Assembly (NCBI GenBank): GCA_026260175.1 | Contig: JAKCWW010000068.1 | Location: forward strand, 107,975 to 171,974 | From: Reticulitermes lucifugus | Taxonomy: Eukaryota > Arthropoda > Insecta > Blattodea > Rhinotermitidae | Length of the DNA stretch: 64,000 nucleotides | Direction of reading: 5' to 3' | In this document: positions 33,401-46,018 of the stretch, piece after piece | How the letters are laid out: each line of letters begins with the position of its first letter | How positions within the stretch are numbered: the first letter of the stretch is position 1 | Notes under the pieces: model-generated | Databases searched by the model: none | Told to the model about the DNA's origin: nothing | What the model saw: the letters and a program-made list of their open reading frames with translations, nothing else | Translations under genes and position numbers: made by a program

Positions 33401-36300
33401 AAGCCCTTTGTGAAAAATAGCAAAAATTATGCTTTTTCTGCCAAGCAGAAAACAAGAGTTATGTTGATAGGCATTGCGTTTCTTTTATCGCTTTCCTCAA
33501 CACAGCAGTTTCCACGGGAAGTGAGGAAGTAGGCTTTCTGTGCAATAAATTTGCCGTGTCCGATGTGGCAATAAAGGAAATATGTACGTACATTTTTACA
33601 TCACTTTCCGCAGTTTTACAATAGGCACTGTAGAAGAAAACAAGGTGAATGCACAGTGTTAAAAAAGGCACAGAATGTAGCTGAGAACCCGGTATAGTAG
33701 ATCAGTTCTGTGTCCTGACTTTAACCTTGTCTAACACAAAGATTTTACTCTCACTAAATTTTGCAAAGGGACGAAATGCTTAGCATATTACAAATATGAG
33801 ATTGCGAAAGTTTGGCGAAAGTCTTAATACTTTCTATTTCGTTGCATCGCTGACAACTGATATCTACACTTACAGTAAAATAAAACTGCATTATGTGATA
33901 CGATATTCTAACTAAAGTATCATCACTTTTTTCGGCTTCCACCAAACACATATAATCTGCTTCCTTACATCACCAGGTATTTGCCTTGTAACGTTCCTGA
34001 CCTGACATTACCAGTTGTTTTAAAACGCCTCGTCAATATTCCGCTGTTAATTATTTTACATGCTTCCAATATTTAAAATCCGCTAGAAGGAGCAAATCAT
34101 ATTTAATTATTCCTAGGTCGATTGGTGTAATTTATTCTTGAGGCCAGGTAGGATTACAAGACCAAGTTAGAAATGTAATATTAATATTAGTCTCCAGTCC
34201 ACAATTTCGCAACATATTTACTTAAAAAGTCCAGTTTACTATTAACCTCCTATCAACGTCTTAGGTACTGAAAGCGGTGACATCGTTTGTGCTTTCAACA
34301 CGAATTTGATGCAGACTCAAGTCTTCCCTGTGTGCTACTTGTCTCATCCAGTTCATTTTCTCCTATTTAACAACAGTTCAACAAGACTGGATAAATAATC
34401 TTAATTTCGAGGCTTTTCACTCCCTCCATTTTCTTGTATAAGCGCTGTTGCTCAGTTGACATCAACCGGAACAGTGTAAATAAATTGTATATTCAGCCTC
34501 ACTTGCAGATTATTTATAGCACGTGGAAGATGAAAGAAATTATTAAATGTACGACCAAGGCAAGCAAGAATGCTGTCCCGGTATTCAGGTTCTGACAGAC
34601 TCTTCACAAGAGAAACATTTTAAGAGCACTTACAAGATAAATTCAGCGATTTTTGTGTAAATGAATGTGACCTAATAACTTTACAAAAAAAAAAGGAACA
34701 CGTTTCTACACCTTCCTAGTAAATAGCAGCTTAATACGTCGCTTAAAACCTTCTGTCATTTACTGCTAAACACATAGATGATGTCTCTTACAGTTACAAC
34801 CGAGACATTGACATGTGTATCTAGATACCCCCTATATACTATGTACTACGTACATGAACTCCACAGAACATAGCTTTTAAGTTCACAGCAAAGCAGTAGG
34901 TCAAAAACTTTCCTGGTACATTATGGAACCAGAAAGGAATGCCTACGCTCTATGCTATCCTGAGCCACAGGAATACATAATACACATCCCTATATTCCAC
35001 TTTTAAACTGATTTCAAAATTATGTTTTCATTGTATCCAGGTTTCCCAAGTTTACAACTAGAATGTTAAGCTAATTCTTATATCATCAATGCCCGCTACA
35101 TATCCCGCCCATCTCATCCTCCTTGATATATTCATTTCAAGTACTTTTTAATGCGTAAATATTGCCAAACCGTCATTATGTATCTTTTATGGGCCTATTA
35201 TTATTACTTTTCCCTCCGGTCCAAAAACCTTCTTCAGATATAATTCGCATATACGCTCAGTTTGTGAGAACCGTTTTGATACACACATAAAACAGAGAAA
35301 GACTTCGAAAACTCTAGAAGTGTCCATCAATAGTAAATAAACACGCAGGTTTGATTTATGCCAATATTCAGGTTTGCTACTGCGGGCGTTGCTAGTACTT
35401 CTATTGCAATGAGAATCTCTTCAATACTTAGAGAAGTGTATTAGTTGTAATAACTTCATAAAACGTTTCGTAGGCATGCTTACATGCAGCAGATGTTTGG
35501 AGCTCGTAACATCTGTAGTACCTGCTTGATAAGCTTACTTACATTTCTGCAGAAGCCACTTCGCAGTAGCTCTGACATTAATTGTTGAAAGCTACAACAC
35601 GATCAATGCAGCCCCAATCTTTGTCAGGTTTTAAACTCAAGTCAAAAGCCACGCATGTCTTCATGTTCGAGCTGTAATTTTACTGAGAAACAAAGCAGGC
35701 TACTTGTCCAAATTAGAAGTATTTTCTGAACACTTGTTTGAAAGTTTCTACTATAAGCATAATTCCTATCCTGCCATAATAATAAGCACTATCTATTAGC
35801 TTGGCATATTTAAAAGTTTCCAAGATCAGGCCAGTGTCTGTCTGATTTTTAATAGCGTAGACCATTACGTATATTTATAGATTTCCAGGTCACAGACATA
35901 CCATATGCCAATACTGACATATGATCAACAATATCAAGGTCAGGTACTTTCAGTTTTAAGAGGCACTTGTTGCTTTCATCGTTAAACATAAGGCCTTTCA
36001 TGAAAATATTTTTCACTTTAATATTTCAATAACGGGTGAAATATTTTTTCGGACCGAGTTTAATCCAAGGCCCAGAGATTAATAAACACTTGTTTCAACT
36101 ATGTTAAGTGTGTCTCCCTATTAAGTATTACTGCTACTACCAGATTTCACTGATATTGAGTTACTAAATTCTGAGCTTAGGTAAAGAAAATGTCGCACCA
36201 CACCAAGAAGATATATGGGAAGTAAAGGCATACTTGCACATATTTCTAAAGGCGAAGGTAGATAGAGGTAATAGGCTAAGTCAAAATATTTCGCGTGGTT
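30464..36300. other. Gene-free AT-rich DNA
   Basis: Apart from the degenerate motif at 31798, I recognise nothing. All frames are under 90 codons and without domains. The 31976-32197 minus frame reflects a purine-rich + strand. The 10-A run near 34686 is isolated. Confidence 0.5.
31798..31832 (+). other. Hammerhead-like motif copy 5 (degenerate)
   Basis: CTGATGA (31798-31804) is the canonical hammerhead box, followed by TGGCGAAAAGCG and, at 31825, AAAACGTC where GAAACGTC would be expected. Stem II no longer pairs well. It is preceded by a short TCATCATCATC run. Confidence 0.3.
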
Positions 36301-36309
36301 GCCATGTTG

Positions 36310-36330
36310 TCAATATCAATATCAATATCA
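36310..36330. repeat. (TCAATA)n short tandem
   Basis: Three and a half exact TCAATA units. Confidence 0.8.
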
Positions 36331-38400
36331 CTATTACAACCACCAAGAAATCTCCAAATTAATTTGCGGGTGGTTTAAAGATCTATCAGCTCCCAAATTA
36401 TGAGGACTAAAGGCGAGTCTCCATAGATGTGACTGGATGACTGAGCGAGACCCATCTGCCTTGCCATGGTTACACTATAGCGTGGCCTATGAGTGGCACC
36501 ATAAATGATTTTAAAGCATTAGGAGACATGCTTTTTCGATGGAGTGTAAGACTCAGTGGATTAACTTGAGAATATTGTATTGCCCACTCATTCGGCTGGG
36601 AAATTGCTAGTGATGAATTATAACAGTACTATGCTCAGCTCACAGTTTCGTCTCTATTAGGCCAATAACATTTTTAACAACGTATTACCAAAATACGAAA
36701 AGTTGCCGAAAGTAACAATTGTATCTAAGATATAGGAAGTAAAAAGATAATAACGAAGTGTGCATAATGCGGAACTTCTTGAACTAGAATCCTCAGAGAA
36801 TATTATTTGAGTAGTCAAACTCAAGAGGCTGCTGGGAATCAAACAGCGAATCCTCGGTCCTCCAGACCGTAGCCTGATCGCTTAATAAAGTTGAAATTCA
36901 GAGTCCTGTCAGTAACAGAACTTCCACGAAATCTGGCATAAATATTTTTGTGTGATTTGTAGGTAATTTAGGACTCATGATTCAGGCACTGATAATGTTT
37001 ACTGTCAAGGAAGATGTAACAATTTTGCTGGTTAGTTTGTTTCTATTTAACGTTTTCAACAGTATTATTTCGGGCATAAAGTGCTTATGGCGATGGAAGT
37101 GTGGATTATGAATTGGGAAGTAAGTGGAAGGAAGTGATGGAGACCCTTTTTGAGATACCACTTCAAAGTCCACGTTGATTAACTGAGGAAAATTAAGCAT
37201 GCGTTCAGTAAGGATATTCGATATCAGGACCAAGTCTCGAAACCAAGATTTCCAGGATACGAAAGAAGAGTGATAAACGCTGCAATACAGTGCTCAATAA
37301 TTTACAGGTTCGGTAAAGCCAAAACACTGACAACAAAAAATTCATGGTATATTTTAGAGTACTAACTGTGAATAAGTTTGGAGGAAAAGAAAACCCAATT
37401 ATTTTAGGTACCGAAATTTTCTTTACTAAATAAAATGGGGTCCTGAGAACACCACAAACCTGAATAGAACTTAAGCATCACGAGTCGGCCCGACTTAACG
37501 AAGAAATGTTCGACTCTTTCGCCTGAATACTCAATCGCAAAAGAACTCGACGTATATATCTAAAAGAGCTATCACATTTCATTACAGCAAAAGGTGATTT
37601 ATTTTCGGGCACACAATCAGTTTTGGTGTATTACGTGTCAATAACTGACAGGTTATTTACTTGCTACAAAACGAATGCGGGTAGGAATCTTAACTTCGCT
37701 TGCTAAGGGCCCGCAATTCTGTGACAAGCCACGGCGTGATATATGGCTTCCCGAAGAACAATTCGATATAAATAATATTTCATTCTTTTACAAAGAGACC
37801 CAACCCAAAAGTAATGCTTAGTTTATGGCATAAATATTACATAAAACTTTCCGTGTGACTGTGACTTTCCGTTTACGACATAATGTAGGCTACTGTGAGA
37901 GCTTGTTACCAACGATTAGTAAGAAATTTGCCACCCTAATAAGGATGTAAGTTCAAGGCAGCAATACTTTGTTGATGGAGGTAGCAGGTTCCATTCACTA
38001 GAATTATACGTCTCAGCGCGAACCACTTAATGTTTCATTTCACAAGACCTTCACATCCCGAATGCCACCATCCGTCGCAGTTCCAGGGCCATAATCTTCA
38101 GATGGATACAAATGATATTGTTATTACTACTCTTTATTTACACAGTTATGTGTCCTTTTAAAAATCTTAAATGTACAAATGCCTTTTTCGTCAACATGCA
38201 TCAATAACATAAACAAATTTTTTCTTATACACTCTAGGGCTCAACTAGGTCAATGGAACAGAATCCTTAGTGAGAAACTGATAGTCGCATAATTAGTCAG
38301 GAAATCCTCTGCTTTTTATAAAACCAAATATTTCATTACCGTGTTCGCAAAAGTCTGACACTGAAGCGTAATATAAAATAAGCAAATCTAAACCGCAAGC
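36331..38400. other. Gene-free AT-rich DNA around a SINE remnant
   Basis: Only the remnant at 36820-36890 is recognised. The 83-codon minus frame at 36982-37233 has no domain. Confidence 0.5.
36820..36890 (-). repeat. SINE C remnant (head only)
   Basis: The minus strand reads AGCGATCAGGCTACGGTCTGG, then AGGACCGAGGATTCG, then GATTCCCAGCAGCC. This aligns with GGCTACGGGCTGGACGGACC, ACGGTTCGAATCCCGGTAG of SINE C at 55.5 kb, with a small insertion splitting the B box. Confidence 0.5.
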
Positions 38401-38404
38401 ACGC

Positions 38405-38500
38405 GAACTCTTCTTAAACCCCCATTTCAATAATATCCTCCATCTACGTCTAGGTATTTCAAGCGGTTCATTTCCTTAAGTTTTTCTGACTGCAGATTTC
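38405..38500 (-). pseudogene. LINE C-terminal fragment, short
   Basis: A minus-strand frame reads GNEPLEIPRRRWRILLKWGF, corresponding to [18 protein letters not shown] of the copy at 22.9 kb. Only the arginine-rich core is retained and the ends are not defined. Confidence 0.55.
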
Positions 38501-40412
38501 GTTTCTTTATCTGACGCGTGAATCATGACCCGGCAATTTCATCGTCCTTGAAGTGAAAAAATTAATATACTATTATCTGATGAAGAGTAAAAATTGTGAC
38601 TGTCCTTGTAAAATTCTTTCCTTCTATTATTTATCCCTCTTAGGACCAAACAGTCTCTCAATTACGCTTGTCTTAAACATCCTCATTATAACTTATTTCT
38701 TGCCTTAATGTAAGAGACCAAGTTTTAAGCCTATAAGGGATAACAGAAAAATCCTAATTAAGAATTTTCGGATAGTTATATTAGCATCAGCATAACGTCC
38801 TTTGACATTTAAAACGGCTATTCTTAAAAAACTTGGGTAAAAGTTGCTACCCTCAATAAAGGTTAAAATTTATGGAAAGACACGTGCAATTTCAACAAGA
38901 TTCTAAAATTCGCTGATAAATAAATTTTCTAAGCTGCGCTTCTACCCAACAAAAAAAAGTGTCCGATTTAAGCACACTTTGTACTGTTGTCGTCTTCTGA
39001 TCATTTTCGTAACATCTTAACGTACGTAAGACTAAAGCAATTGTTCTAGCAATACAAAAAATCATAATCATTAGGTATTTAATTCCGAGTATGTTGATAA
39101 GACAAAATAAAGTTGGGTCAGATTTTAAAAATTTTACGATTCAACGAGTTTCTCCTCAGTTCCTCCCAAATATCCTTACGTTGTTTGTGAAATAAAATAG
39201 AACAACAGTGACAAGACGCCTTGTGTCAAACAGTAGTGGGTTCGGCTCCCCCTTAAAGCACATTAAAGCACGTATAATTTCAACAATAAAAAATTCTGTC
39301 TGTTTCTCGTAAAATGTATTTATGGGTTACAGATGTCTTAAGTTTCCTATTCGTGCCGTTCCATGTCCAGACCGCCCGGACAAGAAGACTTACAGTTCTC
39401 AGAGCGGTGTCAGTGCCGTTACGGAGCTAACATAACACGACAGCCTTAGCCCGCGAAGAGTAGGCTCTGATCAGTGCCTTTTGCGTTATTCCCAACTGAC
39501 ATCCACAGTTTTTCCATAACAAATGCATCTGGTAAAGTGGTGTTAAGTAAGGGAAGAAATGAAGCCTAAATAATCTAATATTTACACAACTCTCCTAAAA
39601 TTGTCCTCAGAAAAGAAATTTCACGTTCACAGTTGATTCGAAAAAAAAACCCGAAACGTGAAGTGTGTTGATTAATCTAATTCCCACATGAAAGATCAAT
39701 ATATATAAAAAAACACTTTAAAACTTTCAGTTTGTTCGGAATGAAGAAACTTGACAAGTGGCACAGTGGGTGTGCCTCTTGTACTGTAGAGCCACAGATC
39801 ATCCACTTACCTTGCAAGGTCATCACCAGCAGGACCCCTACTTACACACTCATGTAAATATATGCATTTAAAGTAACAATTTAAAACACCACATCACTTT
39901 CAGGCACTGAACCAAAGACTCTCAGGACTAACGTTGCGTGAATAGCATTCAGGATCACTGACCACTGGCACTTGTTCTTGGCCTTCAAGTTCTCGAACGC
40001 AAGAAGCACTGGCCGGCTGAGTTCTAAGTACCTACATCAGAGCCACTGGGCAGAGCGAATGCTTACCAGTTGGGGTAGCAGCAATCACAACTACTACCTG
40101 ATCCGTGACGTCACAAATCCCGCAAGCCATGTGTGTGCGGACGTGAAGACAAATAATGAGGATTTTTTAAATATATTGGCCTAACGTAAACTGCTACATT
40201 AGCAATACTTGTACTTCTGTCTCTGGGTCATTGGTAAAGTTTTGTGTTACAAAGATTTTTGAAAACTCTCTGCTGCATGTCTCTGTTAAGCTTCAGTTCC
40301 TTTAAAATGCTTACGGGTCAAGAGGAGGTATGAGCCAAGATGGAAAAGCAAGGGCAGCTCTGCCGGAAACTATTCCAACAAGACGTTAATTAAGATGCTC
40401 TAACTAAGTTTT

Positions 40413-40430
40413 AAATAATAATAATAATAT
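40413..40430. repeat. (AAT)n microsatellite
   Basis: About five AAT units. Confidence 0.8.
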
Positions 40431-40583
40431 TACATTTGTTGTTTCTGTTTTTTGTTTAGTGTTCCATTTTTGTTTTTGTGTATTCGTTTATTTTTTGTGT
40501 TGTAATTTTGTTTTTGTGCTGGTTTTATAATTGGAACTTCAGCTGTTGAGCCTGCACGTTAACAAACACTTATTTAATTTATT

Positions 40584-40618
40584 GTTATTATTATTAGTAG
40601 TAGTAGTAGTAGTAGTAT
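40584..40618. repeat. Compound (TTA)n(TAG)n microsatellite
   Basis: Three to four TTA units run directly into about eight TAG units. Confidence 0.9.
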
Positions 40619-41819
40619 CTTGTACTCACTCTACCGTTCTAGTTTTTGAGAAACCTCCATTTTCTTACATCGTAACTGATAATCATTCAAATTCCTTTCT
40701 TCTCTTAACTTGTTTCTTTCAGATTTTTTTCTTCTATCGTATTCTAATGAAATTCCCCTCTCATCCATATTATCTCTGTCAAACTCTTTTCTTTTATTCA
40801 TCTACAAATTCCTTGTGACCACTCTTTTCTGGACCTTACGCTTCCATGTTCTCAAGTTTCCAAAAAAATTGGACATCTCTTTTGCCTACTATTTATTTTG
40901 CCTTTTCTCGCTTCTTCTCTGTTCCTTTAAGAAATTTGACTGTACAAATTTAAAACAGGCCACAACTGCTTCCTTCCATACACTTCACAGTTCAGTGTTC
41001 ACAGACATCTCGCTCTTCAACGCTGTGTAATATACACAGTCGCTGAATAAATTTAAAAACATCATGAATACCACTCAACATTATTATTACGCTGTCTATT
41101 CATCGTCACAACCGAAGAGAAAAACGGATACCCCAGCCACATCGTTGCGAAAACCTAACAATTTTACTGCATATATAAGAGCGATCTACATCCGCCCTTC
41201 TCGCTTTGCTGGCAATCATTCACTGCTTCAAGGAATCACTATGATCTATCACGACTATACACTGGTCAACTAGTTTAAAACCATAAACCTACACATAGTA
41301 TTGTCAAGATAAATACATTTTATTTTGGTACATTTTAATTCCACCTTCGGTAACTTTCTCTCGGTCAGCTAGAATAGGCTATATGTTCACAATATTTTGC
41401 TAACTTTCTATTTCGTCAAAGGCAATGTATATTGAAAACTCTGTCATAATGAATAAGCAATTTAATCAGTTCATTTCGCAGTATTTACAATAAAACCAGC
41501 GAAGAACTATGGCTTTCTCTAGTCCATGAAAAAAACTTGCGTATTCTAATGACTATAAAGGGCGTACTCCATTCTGTATCGGCCTGTACAGAATTCCAAA
41601 CGGAGTTCTATGCAGTTCATTAGACCCAAGTTTTTGTGTGGCTTTTTACAAACTTTGATTTGTGTTTCTGCATAGTTACACGAAAAGCCCATTTTTGATT
41701 TCCGTAAAGTGAAATTTATTGTGCATCAATAAGAATGAAAATCTTAACTGCCCAACAATTGTTGATTAATGTCTACCACAGAGATTTATAAAACTGGCAA
41801 ATGGTTTAGGCCAAGTGTG

Positions 41820-41885
41820 CAAAAATCCCGGGCGCCATACCGTCATGGCGACTAAATTTTGTGCTGTGGCGCCTAATAATGTGGA
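41820..41885 (+). repeat. Dispersed repeat D, copy 2
   Basis: GTGCAAAAATCCCGGGCGCCA, CGTCATGGCGACTAAAT and GGCGCCTAATAATG match the stretch at 16738-16805. Here it lies about 50 bp before SINE C copy 1. Confidence 0.5.
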
Positions 41886-41934
41886 TGTTTAGTATGAAAA
41901 TTGTTTCAATCCATCCTTCTGGCACCTATAATTT

Positions 41935-42187
41935 TGAGGTGGTTCAGTATAGCGATTCGCTACGGGCTGGACGGTCCGGGGACCGAATCCCGGTAGGGGC
42001 GAGATTTTTCGCACACGTCCAGATCGGCCCTGGAGCCCACCCAGCTTCCTATAAAATGGGTACCGGTTCTCTTTACCGGGGGTAAAGCGACCTGGGCATG
42101 CAGTTGACCACCCACCCTCATCTAGTGCCAGAGTTAACGAAAGAATAGAGCTATACCTCTACTCCCCCTCTGGACCTTCATGGCCCT
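41935..42187 (+). mobile_element. SINE C copy 1 (tRNA-derived)
   Basis: The head AGCGATTCGCTACGGGCTGG carries the B-box equivalent GGACCGAATCC (41980-41990; two substitutions from GGTTCGAATCC). The body CCCACCCAGCTTCCTATAAA, TGGGTACCGG.TCT and GTAAAGCGACCTGG matches the minus strand of 55.3-55.5 kb. The + frame encodes LRAGRSGDRIPVGARFF, a peptide I associate with translated insect repeats, which explains the 74-codon frame here; it is not a gene. The A-box region is decayed compared with the 55.5-kb copy. The 3' end near 42187 is placed by alignment, not by a target duplication. Confidence 0.75.
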
Positions 42188-44263
42188 TTCTAGGGAGAAA
42201 TTTACCTTTTACCTAATTTTTTTTAAAAATCCCTGTTCTTATTTTTTATGTGCTGATGTTGTGGTGCAGACAGTAGGACAACAACCCTGCTCGCTTCCAT
42301 TGCATGTCCCTGTAAGTATAATGCCTGCGTCAGACCTAGAGGACCTGCCGGCGAGTGTTCTTAGAGCTGTTTCTACTTCGTCTGCATAAATAAAGAGATG
42401 GAATTCAATTGTCTAAAGAAGGAACTCGTGTACATGCAGCAAGTTAATTTGTTAGAGGGGAATATGCCATAAGAAGAACACAATGATTCTCCTACGGATT
42501 AGAAGAACAACTGGGCTTGAAGTAAATGTAGTCAGAATTAAATGTAGCAGAATGACGTAAAACCAGAATCTGCAACTTAAATAAATCCCTTTAAAATGTC
42601 TCAAAATTTAGACAAGTTATTTGGGAACAACACACACATGGCACGACTGAAGTTCAACTGGTGCTGAACCAATAACCGGTGGATACAACACAAGGATAAA
42701 GTAAATAAGCCAAACATTTTAGGCACCAAGGGACAGAAAAAGCTAGACAACACGCCATCTTTGAGCTCAGAATAGGGGCACTTAACACAAATATGAAAGT
42801 CAGTTACTTTTTACTGTCGCTATAATGTGTCTCTACTACACAACAAATATCGGTAAATAAACACATTTTCTATAGCATTACAAGGCAGAAGTTCAATAAA
42901 GGGTAGTTCCAGACTGGAGCGGCCGGGTTAGATATTCTACACAGACAGTTTCCTCTTAGACACGGCGTCATCACTGGCTCTGGGGATCAACAGTCTTCAG
43001 CAAATGAGTACTGGGGGAACTTCACCCGTGTTAAAGCGGCCGAAATGTGAAACCGACCAATCAAAATTCACGTAGCTTTACATCCACTCTAACGTAGACA
43101 CCACTTTAAACAATTCAATAAGAATCACATCCACTTTTATGCATACTATATTGCGACCCACATTTCTAACTAAAAACTCTTTGTCAATGACTCCGTATAA
43201 AACAGCTTTTGACATTACAGCGTGCTGTGATATTGACACGTATAATTAAGCTAAATATTGGATACTTATCCATAATCTCCAAAATTATAAGCAGCCAAAA
43301 TTCAGATGTGATCTAAAATATACAAAGAGAACGCATGCTGAAGTCTCCCTCTATAATATCTGTTACTTGTCATGCACCTTAAAATAACATTGTAATTACA
43401 GTATGCAGCTAAACTGTGAAGTTAATTGCCTGGTCTGATAGGGACATATACTAGACTTGCTAGATAGTCATGGTATTATTTATTGCTAACAACCTCTTAT
43501 TTTTTTACCTTAACAGGTATAGCCTTAGTAATAGTAGATTGCATCGTATTAGCTGGATTAATCCTTTACTTGGATAGCAATGCAACACTTTGTGTTATAT
43601 ATGAATGTGACAACTGTCTTATACGCTTTCGTGGCATGGGCCCTAAGGGCACAGACAATTTTTTCTTTAGACTTTTGGTACAATTTGTAAGACATAACTG
43701 TGATTGGGGGTTTTCCAACTGTTTTAATAATTACTTCTACAGAAGACCTTAAAGAAGCTGGAATTTTCAACATTCTCACTTCTATAACGATTGCAGAAGA
43801 AACAGTACTTAGGTAGGTATTTGAGTAAAAAAGCAGTCCATACAGACAAACGGAAGTTTATATATTTTGGCATCTACTTTACGTCAGTGCCCATAAAATT
43901 AATGACTTCCTTCGCTTTGTTTCTTTATATGTATTTTTCAAGCGCTAGATTATTGCCCCAACTTATAATAAGTGTCATTTCAATTAATGACAACAGAAAC
44001 ATTTACTATACTAGTCTGAATTACTCTGTTAGAGCTTCTCATAAAACCAACAGTAAACATGTCCAGGCTTTTTACAGTTTGGAGTCTATCATCATCTTCA
44101 GCATCGTCACTATCATAGCAGGGATTATGCATTTCACCTGCTCTGCTTACAAGGAATGAAACTCTGCCACACGTGTGTCTGACGTCCCTGGCAGCTTCTC
44201 TTCTGCTTATGTTGATAGGACACCTTCGAATTTGTAATTTCAAGCACTATTTATATATGTTCG
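42188..44263. other. Gene-free AT-rich DNA
   Basis: Two neighbouring + frames, 43483-43752 (89 codons) and 43791-44159 (122 codons), are hydrophobic in part. They have no recognisable domain and a stop separates them. I treat them as chance. Confidence 0.45.
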
Positions 44264-44510
44264 CGGATCCCAGTCTAAGGCTTGGGTGTACGGCCGCTTG
44301 CTTGCTGGGATTGTGGGTTCGAATCCGTCCGGGGTATGGAAGTCTATCTCTTTTGAGTGTTGTGTGTTGTTAGGTAGAGGTCTCTGCGACAGACCGAACA
44401 CTTGTCCAGAGGATTCCTACCGAGTGTGGAGTATCTACTTGAATGTGATCGAGGAACCTCATAGCTGAGGTCTAAGCCCACTTGGACTGTCGAGCGATGA
44501 GAGAAAAATC
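44264..44510 (+). mobile_element. SINE A copy 3, A-box deleted
   Basis: GCGGATCCCAG is followed directly by TCTAAGGCTTGGG. Copy 1 has an 11-bp TGGCCGTGCGG between these, which is the A-box core. The B box GGTTCGAATCC is intact at 44316-44326. The body (TTTTGAGTGTTGTGTGTTGT, GGTAGAGGTCTCTGCG, CCAGAGGATTCCTACCGAGTGTGG) follows copy 1 closely, and the end drifts after 44440. No convincing target duplication was seen. The loss of the A box should disable its own transcription. Confidence 0.8.
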
Positions 44511-45021
44511 TGTATCTTCGATGGTATAGAGTGTACAGAACATACCTATGAACAGTCTTTAAACATTTAAACGTTTAAGTTAAAGCAACACACTTCTCAG
44601 CCCAATTCAAGAAACTTATCACTCTAAGTACGTACAAACATGTTTATTAACAATTTTAAGCATTAAATTTTATCTAAATGTTAAATAAAAATTTAATCGA
44701 AACCACTTATTAAACGGACTACCTCTCCCTTACCAAAATAAATTGGTAAATTTTCTTAGGTAAAATATCTCCGTCTATTTAGAGGATTATATGGAATGCA
44801 CAAAGTCTCTCAGTAGACAGAATGCAGAGCTGGTCAACATCCAGAACGGCGAAACGCATCTTTACTGATGTGTCCTAAGATATTACTGGTCAGGCCTAGA
44901 CCTACAAGGGATGATGATACTAAAATGCACCTCAAAATTATTCTGAGGACTTATTTCGCTGGTTCGTCTTAAGGAAAATTTTTGGGCTCTTCTTAATATG
45001 GTAATGAAGTCTTCGATTTAC
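44511..45021. other. Gene-free AT-rich DNA
   Basis: Nothing recognised between SINE A copy 3 and the poly(A) run. Confidence 0.5.
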
Positions 45022-45043
45022 AAAAAAAAAAAAAAAAAAAAAA
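45022..45043. repeat. Poly(A) run
   Basis: Twenty-two consecutive A, immediately before a LINE 3' tail on the same strand. It may be the tail of an unrecognised upstream retroposon. Confidence 0.9.
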
Positions 45044-45047
45044 TAAG

Positions 45048-45113
45048 AATTTCTTGACCAACTAGTGCAGCTATTAGCTGCTCATGAAGGACTTTGCTCC
45101 ATGGATTAAGTAC

Positions 45114-45146
<33 letters not shown>

Positions 45147-45147
45147 T
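45048..45147 (+). repeat. LINE 3' tail ending in (TAAG)n
   Basis: GAATTTCTTGACCAACTAG, CAGCTATTAGCTG, GAAGGACTTTGCTCCATGGAT is the best-preserved copy of the family's non-coding tail. It runs straight into about eight TAAG units (45114-45145). Microsatellite ends are typical of several non-LTR clades, so the repeat is probably the element's own 3' terminus. No coding part precedes it; a poly(A) run does. Confidence 0.65.
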
Positions 45148-45947
45148 AGTTTTAAGAAGTGCCTTTGTCGGATCTCAGCACAGTTATTTCTTGGAAGTGT
45201 GTCGATAAACATGAGCAGTTACGTTCTCTATGAAAGTCAGAGTTTTCTCACGTTCGTTTTTAATTTGAAGTCAAAGGGCTGAGAACATCTCTTTCAAAAA
45301 AACAAACCGCTTTTATATTATTATGAAACTTCCAGAGAAAAATAATTAGGCGTAAAAGGAAACAACCCTAGGCAAAATCACAAGGAAAGTGCAATTTAAA
45401 ATTTCGTTGTATATTTCGTGTACTTATGCGAGTGTGTGTCGACATGACTGTCTAATTTAACTCATTAATTTACATCTTTGTAAATCTGAAAATGATTCTA
45501 AGGAGAGGCACTGGATGGAAGGACTCAAAATGCTGTAGAACGCTCGGCTTTATTTTGAGCGCTGTTCAATATTAGGGTTCTGCTACTAGAAACTATTTTA
45601 ATATTAATGCTTGTCATCAATAAGTTCGGAATTTATCTTCCCATCTCACATTTAAATTCCTGAATTTAAAAACACAAGGAAGTATAATTTTACCTTTTTT
45701 TATGTGGATATGACACGTGGTACTTCACAGTTATGTAACAAAATAGGAAAACTTCATACATTATTAGGTGAAGTAGTTTCCTTTTTCAGTTAAGGAGGAC
45801 GAAATAAGCAGGAACCTGAAAAATATCTCTTATCTAATAAGAGATTTTTTAAAGATTTCACGCAGATAACCCAAGGTAAAGCAGCATGTATTTGCTTAGA
45901 GAATGATACAGGGCAATTTCTTTTGAACATTCAGTTTCGTAAAACAG
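45148..45947. other. Gene-free AT-rich DNA
   Basis: Nothing recognised. Confidence 0.5.
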
Positions 45948-46018
45948 AGAGAATTTCTTGATCAGTCAAAGGATTATCAGCCTCTGTAGAAGGACTCTGC
46001 TCCATGGAATGAGTGAGT
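45948..46018 (+). repeat. LINE 3' tail remnant
   Basis: GAGAATTTCTTGATCAGTC, GATTATCAGCCTCTGTAGAA, GGACTCTGCTCCATGGAATG keeps the full box order of the tail at 45.1 kb. It lies about 0.9 kb from that copy on the same strand. Confidence 0.6.

Larger units (their letters stand above)
38501..41815. other. Gene-free DNA with microsatellites
   Basis: Apart from the triplet repeats at 40413 and 40584 and a T/C-rich segment (about 40680-40930), nothing was recognised. The two overlapping + frames there (95 and 106 codons) reflect pyrimidine-rich composition. Confidence 0.5.

Noticed and set aside
39230-39260. B-box-like GGTTCGGCTCC
   Set aside because: No A box or related copy; a single 11-mer is not enough.
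43483-44159. Two neighbouring + frames (89 and 122 codons), partly hydrophobic
   Set aside because: No recognisable domain, stops between them, no clear exon pairing, and a size within chance for AT-rich DNA.
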